The position numbers and the translations under genes are program-made. Positions 50,161 through 57,919 of a stretch of 64,000 nt of DNA are shown here, piece by piece; position 1 is the first letter of the stretch, and every line of letters begins with the position of its first letter. Source of the stretch: Polyangiaceae bacterium (GTDB lineage: Bacteria > Myxococcota_A > Polyangia > Polyangiales > Polyangiaceae); assembly GCA_020633235.1 (NCBI GenBank), contig JACKEA010000005.1, positions 186,001-250,000 of the forward strand. Direction: 5' to 3'. A model generated the notes under the pieces. That model was not told the origin of the DNA. It did not search any database and saw only the letters and a list, made by a program, of their open reading frames with translations.

Positions 50161-50380
50161 CGCCGCGTGTCCGTTCGGCCGCCCGCCGTCATGCCGTTGC
50201 TCGTCGGGACGTCGCGGACAATTGGCCGTCGTGCGCTGCGTGTCGCGGTAGCCGTGCCTGTGCCTGCAGCGCTCCTCTATGCCCAAAGTGGAGCGCAGCC
50301 TACGTCAGAGGCGGAAAGCCTGCGCAAGGTGCGGTGCTGCGACAGTAACTGACGCAGCTTGGTGCTTCATTGTCAGCGAT

Positions 50381-50403
50381 GGTTCCGCGGCGAAACAACA
50401 TCC
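50381..50403 (-). repeat. Dispersed intergenic element, copy 12
   Basis: Complement reads GGATGTTGTTTCGCCGCGGA followed by ACC. It lies between the satellite and the HNH gene; with copy 13 it brackets that gene in the same outward orientation as the inverted pair at 21.2 kb. Confidence 0.75.
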
Positions 50404-50484
50404 AAGCTCGACAGGCGCAGTAGAGGTGACAAAAAATGACTGCCCTTGGCTTGCGCTTGTCTTTTGGATGGCTAGGCTGCGGGG

Positions 50485-52922
50485 ATGAAGATGGGGGTGG
50501 AGCTCCAGGCGTTTGATGTTGGTCGATTCCGTCGGCCTGGGCGGGGGACGCGTGCGGTACGTGGCGTGTGGGGTGCGCTCGGGACCGAAGTGGCGGGTGC
50601 CGTGGGCACTCCCGCACGAACGGGACCAGTGCCAGGAGCCGGGACCGGACCGAGCGCAATGCGCGGGGGTTTCACCTACGGTGCGGCAGTACTGACGTCG
50701 CGAGACCTCATTCGCGTCCGAGACAGAGCTCGGCCGAGGCTGGCGCCGCGGAGCAGTGCCTCGAGAGGCTCTGTAGCTGGAACGCCTGCCGCGAGAGGGA
50801 CGGGTCGCGACTCCGACCCGGACGTGGGGCGTGGGCTTGCGGGGCGCATCCGGCGGCGCACCGAGCGCGATGTCACCCCGGAAGTCCCGTTGGAAAGGAT
50901 CCGAGCCGCGGACGAGCGCCTGTTCGAGCTGGCCCTGGGCAACGGGCGCGACCGGTTGGAGCTCGGGACGCTGCTGAACGAGTTTGCGCGAAAGAGCTGG
51001 CATCATGAGCTCGGGTATTCGTCGATGGAGGCGTACGCGCTTCAGAATTGCGGGCGGAGCGCGCGCTGGGTGAGCGAGACGCGGACGTTGGCGCGGCGGC
51101 TTTCGGAGTTGCCGGCGCTGCGGCGGGCGTTGCTCGACGGACGCGTGGGCTGGTCGATGGCGGAGCTGGTCGCCCGGCATGCGTCGGCCGATACCGATGT
51201 TGCGCTGGCCGCGTTGGCTTCGCGATCGACGGTGCGCCAGCTGCGAAGCCTGTTTGCCGCCGTGTCGGAGCGGGCCGAGAGCGGACAGGTGCCGATGCCG
51301 GGGTTGAAGAGCGCGGGCCAAACGTCCGCGGACTCGGAGGTAGTTGCAGCAGGCCAAATGTCCGCGGGTCACGACTCGGCCGGCCTGGCGTCTTCAGAGG
51401 CTGACGCGGAGGCGGGTGCAGGAGGCCAAATGTCCGCGGACTCGGCTGGCCTGGCGTCCTCCGAGGGCGACGCGGAGGTAGTTGCAGCAGGCCAAATGTC
51501 CGCGGGTCACGACTCGGCCGGCCTGGCGTCTTCAGAGGCTGACGCGGAGGCGGGTGCAGGAGGCCAAATGTCCGCGGGTCCAAAGAGCGGCCAAGGCCAA
51601 ACGTCCGCGGGTGGCCGCGTGGAGCCCGCGCCGAGCGACATCGTGGGCCAAATGTCCGCGCGCTTGCTGGCGGCCGCGGAGGCGGACGTGGAGTGCACGC
51701 TCAGGGTGACGCTGAGCACGAAGGACGCGCTGCTGTTCGCCTGGACGCATCGCTTCTTCGAGCACCTCGTGGGCTCGCGGCAGGGGTCGGACTTCTTTCT
51801 CGAGGCGATGCTCGCCGAGGCCGCGGAAGAGCTCACGCCGACGGACATCGACCGCCTCATTCCCATGGAGAAGGCCGCTGCGGGTCTGGACGCCAAGCGG
51901 CTCGCGTGGCTCGAGCAGCTCGCCGCGTGGCGCGAGGAGTCGGAGCGCCTGTGCGAGCACAACGTCCCCGCTCGTCAGGCGCTGGAGATCCCGGAGAACG
52001 TCTCGGAGGGCGACCTCCACGAGCGCATCGTGGCCCTCAACAAGAAGATGATCGCGCGCGAGGTCGCGCTGGGGAAGCGGCGCAGTCGTTTCAGCGCATG
52101 GACGGGTGGCTCCGCCTCGGCTACGCGAGTCTCGCGCAGTACGCGCGCGAACGTCTGGGCATGAGCGCGTCGTCGCTCAAGTCGAAGCTGACGCTCGCGC
52201 GCTGGCTGCACGCGCCGGTGAAAGAGGCGCTGCGCAGTGGGCGCGTCGGTCACGCTGCGGCGATGGCCATCTCGACGGTCGCGACCGCGGGCAGCGCCGA
52301 AGCATGGGTGGACCGCGCGCGCCGCCGCACCGTGAAGCACCTTCGAGAGGACGTGAACGCCGCGCGGATGCTGAACCAGAGCACGCCGCCGACGGACGAG
52401 CAGGTGCGACAGGTGCAGGCCATCGAGACGCGCATCCTTCAGGGTGACCACTCGGCCATGGAGGAGCCCAAAGGCCAAACGTCCGCGGGGGCGCCGATCC
52501 GCTTGAACCTACGGGTCAGCCGCGACATCTCCCGCGCGCTGCGTTGCTTCGAGCGCGTGATGGGTCCGCGCCTGGACGGCAGCACGATGCGCTTCTTGTG
52601 CAACAAGTTCTGGGATGCGTGGAAGCACATGTGCAACCACCACGAGAAGTGGTCGCACATCTACGCCCGCGATCGCTACGAATGCACGAGCCCGGTGTGC
52701 TCACGCCACGACATGACGCCCCATCATCTGCTGTTCCGCAGCAAAGGCGGCACGGACGACCCCTTCAACATGGCGGGCGACTGCCTCTGGTGCCACCTCG
52801 AAGGCATCCACGGCGGTCGCATCACCGTGACAGGAACCGCCGACGACATGACGTGGACCATCGGACGCAAGCATCCCCTGCGCGTCGAAGGGAGGGAGCT
52901 GATCACGCCCGACAGCAGCTAG
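50485..52922 (+). pseudogene. HNH endonuclease-like gene, split by a one-base frameshift
   Basis: The first 530 codons lie in one frame (50485 to about 52077) and the remainder in the -1 frame to 52922. Restoring one G after GGGGAAG at 52071-52077 joins ALGK to AAQSFQRMDGW. The product would have two related helical modules (LGYSSMEAYALQNCGRSARW and LGYASLAQYARERLGMSASS, each then SGRVG-like) and a C-terminal HNH nuclease (RYECTSPVC, HDMTPHH, NMAGDCLWCHLEGIH). The Gly/Ser/Ala-rich middle (51316-51660) repeats GQMSA motifs. The start is uncertain; the conserved part begins near 50.88 kb. It may be a sequencing error, a real disruption or a -1 shift. Confidence 0.75.
51316..51660 (+). repeat. 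GGCCAAAYGTCCGCG repeats inside the HNH gene
   Basis: Seven copies start at 51316, 51352, 51424, 51490, 51562, 51595 and 51646, with an eighth at 52473, encoding GQ(M/T)SA. A 138-bp larger unit (51340-51477) is repeated in part. The word matches the complement of the satellite anchor (GGCCAATTGTCCGCG) at 14 of 15 bases when Y is T. Confidence 0.92.
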
Positions 52923-52930
52923 TTCCATAT

Positions 52931-52954
52931 TGATGTCGGTCCGCCGCGGAAACG
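52931..52954 (+). repeat. Dispersed intergenic element, copy 13
   Basis: Reads TGATGTCGGTCCGCCGCGGA followed by AACG, 8 bp after the HNH stop. Confidence 0.75.
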
Positions 52955-52993
52955 TCCCTCGGCGCTGGCGGCAGGGTAGGCTACACTGGGTGC

Positions 52994-53944
52994 ATGTGGG
53001 CGCGCACACAGTGGACGGCGATGGTGTTGCTGGCGCTGGCGACGGCCTGCGGCGGCGACGACGGCGAGACGGCGAAGGCCAAGGGCGCGGGGGGTGCTTC
53101 AGGAACTGGCGGCGGGGGAGGGACCGGCGGGATCTTGATGATCGACGGCGGTGGTAACAGCGACGGTGCCGCGGGCACAGGCGGTGGCTTGAGCTTCCCC
53201 ATCGGTCCGGACGGCTATCCCGTGGGGTTCACCAAGACGGACGAAGGGGCTCGGAAGCTCGGCGACCCCTTTGACGGAACACCGCCAAAGCAGTCCAACT
53301 GCGGCTCCGTGCTCTTGGGCGTCGTGCGCGATTTCAAGGACGGTTCGAAGGGGGGGCACCCTGATTTCGAGACCTTCACCGGTGACGGCCTGAAGGGCAT
53401 CGTCGAAGACACGCTGGGCTCGGACCAGAAGCCCGTCTATGCCTCGAACGGACCGACGATCTACACGACGGGCAAGACCGAGTTCGACCAGTGGTATCGG
53501 AACACGGACGGCATCAACAAGCCCTACCTCATCTTCTTCTTCTTGGTGCCGAACGGAGGCGTGTACACCTTCGAGAGCAACGCCTTCTTTCCGCTGGACG
53601 ACGCAGGGTGGGGCAACGAGGGGCATCCCCACAACTTCCACTTCACGACCGAAGTGCACACCAAGTTCAAGTACAACGGCGGTGAGACTTTCCGCTTCCA
53701 GGGCGACGACGATCTGTGGGTGTTCATCAACGACAAGCTGGCGATCGACCTCGGCGGCCTGCACGCGAAGCAGACGCAGCAAATAGACTTGGACACGGCC
53801 GCGTCGAGCTTGGGGATTTCGCCCGGCAACGTGTACTCCTTGGCGCTGTTTCACGCTGAACGGCACACGGACGAGTCGAATTTCCGCATCGACACGAACC
53901 TGGAGTTCGTCGACTGTGGCACGACGGTGCCCGAGCCGCGCTGA
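52994..53944 (+). CDS. Fibro-slime domain lipoprotein
   Basis: 316 residues. Signal peptide MWARTQWTAMVLLALATAC with lipobox Cys19, a Gly-rich linker to about residue 70, then a fibro-slime/PA14-like domain: VVRDFKDGSKGGHPDFETF, the FDQWYRNTDG segment, and DDDLWVFINDKLAIDLGGLH with the metal- and sugar-binding loop character of this family. Such domains were described in cellulosome-type and slime-mould adhesion proteins and are abundant in myxobacteria. Surface attachment or polysaccharide binding is inferred. Confidence 0.9.
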   Translation: MWARTQWTAMVLLALATACGGDDGETAKAKGAGGASGTGGGGGTGGILMIDGGGNSDGAAGTGGGLSFPIGPDGYPVGFTKTDEGARKLGDPFDGTPPKQSNCGSVLLGVVRDFKDGSKGGHPDFETFTGDGLKGIVEDTLGSDQKPVYASNGPTIYTTGKTEFDQWYRNTDGINKPYLIFFFLVPNGGVYTFESNAFFPLDDAGWGNEGHPHNFHFTTEVHTKFKYNGGETFRFQGDDDLWVFINDKLAIDLGGLHAKQTQQIDLDTAASSLGISPGNVYSLALFHAERHTDESNFRIDTNLEFVDCGTTVPEPR

Positions 53945-53983
53945 TGCGTTGACAGCCGGGTCTCGACGCAGTCTCGTGCAGAC

Positions 53984-54577
53984 ATGATCGACATCAAGAC
54001 CTGCGTTGCCCTGGGTGCGCTCGCGCTGGCCGGTTGCGACGAGTCCGAGGCCCAGCCCGCGTCGAAGAAGACGGCCCCTGTGGCCGCGCCCACCGCTTCC
54101 GCGCCCGCACCAGCAAAAACCAACACGGCACCATCGAAGCCCCCGCGGCCGGCCAAGCTGGACACCGAGCTCACCGACGCACGCCGCGAGAAGATCGAGA
54201 AGGCGCATCCCGAGGCCAAGGGGTTCGTGCTGGCCAAGGACATGGAAGACAAGCTCAAGGCGCAGAAGAAGGTCGACGAGAAAGAAGCCGGCATTCGCGC
54301 CTTCGACGCCATGGCCAAGGGCAAGTGGGTCCTGTTCACGGGGCCCATGGTGGAGGCCAAGGACGATGGGTTCAGCATGGGGATCACCTACACGCCGCGC
54401 GCGGAGCACGATCCGATGGGGCTCAGTCGCCAGTTCTTCCTGGTGGCCATCTCCGACGTGAAAGGGTTCGACGCGGAAACGATGAAGAGCGGCACGCAGG
54501 TTGCTGTGCTCGCCAAGTACGATGGCAAGGCCAAGGCCGGGCCGGCGTTCGAGCTGGTGGCGGAAGACAACTGGTAG
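53984..54577 (+). CDS. Lipoprotein of unknown function
   Basis: 197 residues. Signal peptide with lipobox AGC (Cys18), an Ala/Pro/Lys-rich spacer (residues 22-55), a helical segment with EK-rich heptads (residues 60-100), and a compact C-terminal domain (GKWVLFTGPMVEAKDDGFSM to VAEDNW). The final domain resembles single-strand-binding or OB-type small beta folds, but no motif confirms this. 39 bp after the fibro-slime gene and 9 bp before the radical SAM gene; possibly one operon. Confidence 0.75.
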   Translation: MIDIKTCVALGALALAGCDESEAQPASKKTAPVAAPTASAPAPAKTNTAPSKPPRPAKLDTELTDARREKIEKAHPEAKGFVLAKDMEDKLKAQKKVDEKEAGIRAFDAMAKGKWVLFTGPMVEAKDDGFSMGITYTPRAEHDPMGLSRQFFLVAISDVKGFDAETMKSGTQVAVLAKYDGKAKAGPAFELVAEDNW

Positions 54578-54586
54578 GAGCGTTCG

Positions 54587-55969
54587 TTGAGGCTCGAGCT
54601 GATTGCGCCGGCGAGTGAAGACTCGACCTTCCTGCCGAGGATGGGTCTAGGCATCCTGATGGCGCGGACTCCGCGGGACGTGGAGGTCAGCTACACGGAC
54701 GAGGTGCTGTCGCCCTTCGACTTCACTCGCAGCGTGAAGGACGTGGATTTGGTGGGCATCAGCGTGGACAGCAAGACCGCGCGGCGGAGCTATCAGATCG
54801 CTCGAGCGTATCGCGAGCGGGGCGTCCCGGTGGTGCTGGGCGGGATCCACGTGAGCGCGTGTCCGGAGGAAGCGCTGGGTCACGCCGACAGCGTGGTCGT
54901 GGGCGAGGCCGACGTGATTTGGCCCCGCGTGATCGAGGACTTCCGGGCAGGGCGGCTGAAGCCGCTGTATCGGCCGGAGTTGCCGGACCTGGCCGACATG
55001 CCGGTGCCGCGCCGGGATCTGTTCACCAGCAAGCGCTACATCCCGTTCCAGACCGTGCAGACCATGCGCGGCTGCCCGTACCCCTGCGAGTTCTGCAGCG
55101 TGTCCACGGCCAACGGAAAGACGTTCCGCTTCCGCCCCGTGGATCACGTGATCGAGGAGCTCCGTGGGTTGGGCAAGCTGATCATGTTCTCCGACGACAA
55201 CGTGATGATTCACCGCGAGTATTCCGCGGAGCTGTTCCGGCGCATGGCACCCTTGAAGAAGCACTGGATCGGCCAGTGCTCGTTGGCCACGGTACGCAAG
55301 ATCGACAACGTGAAGCTCATGGCCGACAGTGGCTGCAAGGCCTTGTTCATCGGCTTCGAGAGCATCGACGACTCCACCTTGCGCCACACGGCGAAGCCGC
55401 AGAACCGTCCGGGCGAGTATCGCGAGGTGGTGAGCATGCTGCACGATCACGGCATCAGCGTGTGGGGCAGCTTCGTGTTCGGCTTCGACACCGACACGCC
55501 GGCGGTGTTCGACCGCACGGTGGACGAAGCCATCGCCATGAAGCTCACGCTGGCGAGCTTCGCTATCTTGACGCCTTACCCGGGAACCGCACTGTACCGG
55601 CGGCTACTCTCGGAGGGCCGCTTGACCCATCCGGAGTGGTGGCTCGGGGAGCATCACGACCGCGATTCGCCCTATTTCGAGCCCAAGCTCATGACTCGAG
55701 AGCAGCTCCACGAAGGCTGGGTGCGAGCATGGACACGGTTTTACCGACCGGCGTCCATCATGAAGCGCTTTCGCGCGGGGCGCGCGTCGAGTTGGATTCA
55801 GTCTCTCGGCTACCTGCCCTTGAACGCGATGCAGCTCCGCTTGGCGCACTCCAAGATCGCCGGGGGACGGTTGCGGCATCGAACGCCGAACGTGGATGCC
55901 GGTCCGGCGCCGGCGCCAACGGGGATCGGCATGGCGGCGCGGAACCTGGTGCGGCTGCGGCGGTTCTAG
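54587..55969 (+). CDS. B12-binding-like radical SAM protein
   Basis: 460 residues from the TTG at 54587, with AGGAG 7 nt upstream. N-terminal cobalamin-binding-like domain (residues 1-125, VVLGGIHVSACPEEAL) without a clear DxHxxG motif, followed by a radical SAM core with the cluster motif Cys163, Cys167, Cys170 (GCPYPCEFCS). The later block SDDNVMIHREY and the C-terminal region (GTALYRRLLSEGR, RAWTRFYRP) match the radical SAM subset with an added C-terminal helical domain. Methyl transfer or another radical reaction is likely; the substrate is unknown. Convergent with the next gene, 4 bp overlap at the stops. Confidence 0.88.
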   Translation: MRLELIAPASEDSTFLPRMGLGILMARTPRDVEVSYTDEVLSPFDFTRSVKDVDLVGISVDSKTARRSYQIARAYRERGVPVVLGGIHVSACPEEALGHADSVVVGEADVIWPRVIEDFRAGRLKPLYRPELPDLADMPVPRRDLFTSKRYIPFQTVQTMRGCPYPCEFCSVSTANGKTFRFRPVDHVIEELRGLGKLIMFSDDNVMIHREYSAELFRRMAPLKKHWIGQCSLATVRKIDNVKLMADSGCKALFIGFESIDDSTLRHTAKPQNRPGEYREVVSMLHDHGISVWGSFVFGFDTDTPAVFDRTVDEAIAMKLTLASFAILTPYPGTALYRRLLSEGRLTHPEWWLGEHHDRDSPYFEPKLMTREQLHEGWVRAWTRFYRPASIMKRFRAGRASSWIQSLGYLPLNAMQLRLAHSKIAGGRLRHRTPNVDAGPAPAPTGIGMAARNLVRLRRF

Positions 55970-56391
55970 CGTTTGCAGACGCAGATCGCGGAGCTGAACT
56001 GCGAGGTGCCACAGTCCGCGGGCTGCCCGTGTCCGCAAGGGCCGGCGTTGTTGAAGACGCCGTCGCAGGTAGCGCCCGCCGCTTGGCAGATCTCGGTGCA
56101 GGTGGCCACGTGCGCGTTGTAGCGGAGGTCGCAGGACGTCGGTTGATCGTCGCAAACTGCGTCCACACCCTGGGCATTGCCAAACAGATCTTGGCAGCTC
56201 GCGGCGGTGGTTCCGCCCGTGCCTGCGGTTCCGCCCGTCGAGCCGCCGGCTCCCGAGGTCCCCGCGCTGCCTCCGGAGGCTCCGCCACCACCACCCGTCG
56301 CCGTGCCGCCGTCGTCCGTGAAGGCGAACTGGTCGTAGTCGTTGGTGCAGCCGACGACCACGAGAGAGAGCAGCAGCGCGAGACGAGTCAC
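55966..56391 (-). CDS. Small Cys-rich lipoprotein
   Basis: 141 residues from a GTG start. Signal peptide MTRLALLLSLVVVGC with lipobox Cys15, a Gly/Ala/Ser/Thr linker (residues 28-65), then about 75 residues with ten Cys (CQDLFGNAQGVDAVC, CDLRYNAHVATCTEIC, CGHGQPADCG) that probably form disulfides. Same architecture as the other linker lipoproteins in the window, without sequence similarity beyond the linker. Function unknown. Confidence 0.8.
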   Translation of the reverse strand: MTRLALLLSLVVVGCTNDYDQFAFTDDGGTATGGGGGASGGSAGTSGAGGSTGGTAGTGGTTAASCQDLFGNAQGVDAVCDDQPTSCDLRYNAHVATCTEICQAAGATCDGVFNNAGPCGHGQPADCGTSQFSSAICVCKR

Positions 56392-56459
56392 CTATGGAAC
56401 ATTGTGGCAAATCGAGTGGGCCCTTGCCAGTTCGCGGCGCCGGCCCAGGGGCCAGTGCG

Positions 56460-57878
56460 TCACAGCTGCAGGGACTTCGTCTCCAGAAACTCCTCCAGCC
56501 CCTGGTGGCCGAACTCGCGCCCCAGCCCCGACTGCTTGTAGCCGCCGAACGGAGCCAGCGGGTTGAAGCTGCCGCCGTTGATGTCGACCTGGCCGGTGCG
56601 GAGCCTGCGCGCGACGCGTTTCGCCCGCTCGGGATCCTTCGACCACACGGCGCCCGCGAGTCCGTACACGGTGTCGTTCGCGATGCGGACGGCGTCGTCC
56701 TCGCTGTCGTACGGAATGATGCACAGCACCGGGCCGAAGATCTCTTCCTGCGCGATGGTCATGTCGTTCTTCACGTCGGAGAACACGGTGGGCTTCACGA
56801 AGAACCCCTTGGGCTGATCCGCCGGCTGCTCCGCGCCCCCGGTGACCAAGGTCGCGCCTTCTGCGACGCCCTTCTGGATGTAGTCGCGCACGCGGGCGCG
56901 CTGCGCCGCGCTCACCAGGGGACCGAGACGACCGCTGCCTTCCACGGCGTTGCCCAGCGTGAACTTCTCCGCGGCGGTCTTGGCCAGCGCCGCCGCTTCC
57001 TGGAGCTTGTCCCGAGGCACCAACATGCGGGTCCAGGCCGAGCAGGTTTGGCCGGAGTTCAGGTAGCAGTTGTTGACGCCCGCTTTCACGGCCTTCTCGA
57101 AGTCCGCGTCGTCGAGGATCACGTTGGCGCTCTTGCCGCCGAGCTCCAGCGCCACGCGCTTCACGCCCTGGGAGGCGAGCTCCGCGACCCGCTTTCCGGC
57201 GCGCGTGGAGCCCGTGAAGCTCACCATGTCGACCTTGGGGTGCGACGCGATGGCCTCGCCCACGGTGGGGCCGTCGCCACTCACCAGGTTGAAGACGCCC
57301 GGCGGCAGCTTCGCCGCGTGGATGACCTCTGCCAGGATGAAGGCCGACAGCGGCGCTACCTCGCTCGGCTTGAGCACCACGGTGCAGCCCGCGGCAAGCG
57401 CCGGCGCGATCTTCGCTATCACCTGATGCAAGGGGTAGTTCCAGGGCGTGATGCAGCCCACGACACCCACGGCCTCGCGCACGATTTCCGAGTTTCCCAC
57501 GGTCTCGCTGAACGAGAAGTCCCGAGCGATCTGCGCGAAGGACCGCAGCACCATGGTGGGCAGGCCCGCCTGGATCGCACCCGCCAGCTTGATGGGCATG
57601 CCCACCTCGGCGGCGATGGTCTTCGCCAGCTCCTCCTGACGCGCGCCGAGCCCATCGGCGATGCGCTCCAGGGCGGCTGCTCGCTCTTCCACCGGCGCCT
57701 CGCTCCAGGCCGGGAAGGCCTGTGCCGCCCGCTCCACCGCACGGTCAACGTCCGCGGCGGTGGCGGCGGGCACGTGCCCCATGACCTCTTCGGTCGAGGC
57801 GTTCACCACCTCGAAGTGCTCGTCGCCGCTGGCCTGGGTCCACTCTCCACCGACGTAGATCTGATCGAACTTTTGCAT
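56460..57878 (-). CDS. Aldehyde dehydrogenase
   Basis: 472 residues, NAD(P)-dependent aldehyde dehydrogenase of the betaine/aminoaldehyde type. Key residues are in place: Asn147 in ITPWNYPLHQ, Glu245 in VALELGGKSAN, Cys279 in NSGQTCSAWTR, and FGPVLCI near the end. Length is typical. It could complete the amine-catabolic route with the ligase and alcohol dehydrogenase at 18.6-21.1 kb, but it is 35 kb away and separately transcribed. A hairpin in the 41-bp gap to the upstream gene (57879-57906) may end that transcript. Confidence 0.93.
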   Translation of the reverse strand: MQKFDQIYVGGEWTQASGDEHFEVVNASTEEVMGHVPAATAADVDRAVERAAQAFPAWSEAPVEERAAALERIADGLGARQEELAKTIAAEVGMPIKLAGAIQAGLPTMVLRSFAQIARDFSFSETVGNSEIVREAVGVVGCITPWNYPLHQVIAKIAPALAAGCTVVLKPSEVAPLSAFILAEVIHAAKLPPGVFNLVSGDGPTVGEAIASHPKVDMVSFTGSTRAGKRVAELASQGVKRVALELGGKSANVILDDADFEKAVKAGVNNCYLNSGQTCSAWTRMLVPRDKLQEAAALAKTAAEKFTLGNAVEGSGRLGPLVSAAQRARVRDYIQKGVAEGATLVTGGAEQPADQPKGFFVKPTVFSDVKNDMTIAQEEIFGPVLCIIPYDSEDDAVRIANDTVYGLAGAVWSKDPERAKRVARRLRTGQVDINGGSFNPLAPFGGYKQSGLGREFGHQGLEEFLETKSLQL

Positions 57879-57906
57879 CGCCGCTGAGCTTTTGCGCCCA
57901 GCGGCG
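57879..57906 (-). terminator. Hairpin between FG-GAP gene and aldehyde dehydrogenase gene
   Basis: 8-bp perfect stem (CGCCGCTG / CAGCGGCG) with a 12-nt loop in the gap between two minus-strand genes. No T-run, so weak or factor-assisted. Confidence 0.35.
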
Positions 57907-57919
57907 CCGCGTCAAGCCG

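Larger units (their letters stand above)
47540..50275 (+). repeat. Hierarchical satellite array, about 2.7 kb
   Basis: GC-rich array built on the near-palindrome GCGGACAATTGGC, which occurs more than twenty times exactly plus variants (GACCAATTGGC, GACAATCGGC, GACAAGTGGC). Other parts are CCCGTCG-rich fill. Nested periods are seen: perfect 36-bp units near 47.79-47.91 kb, a 583-bp higher-order unit present twice near 48.2-49.4 kb, and 108-109-bp units near 49.7-50.16 kb. All three forward frames are open for over 2.4 kb, as expected when stop codons are rare in the unit; there is no codon bias or domain, so it is not annotated as coding. Confidence 0.95.

Noticed and set aside
47547..50348. 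Open frames of 818-933 codons in all three forward frames of the satellite
   Set aside because: Three overlapping open frames of the same length in a low-complexity repeat reflect the lack of stop codons in the unit. No domain, start signal or codon preference favours one of them.
50513..50545. Possible additional element copy (GATGTTGGTCGATTCCGTCGG)
   Set aside because: Matches only the first half of the core, inside the uncertain 5' part of the HNH gene; treated as chance.
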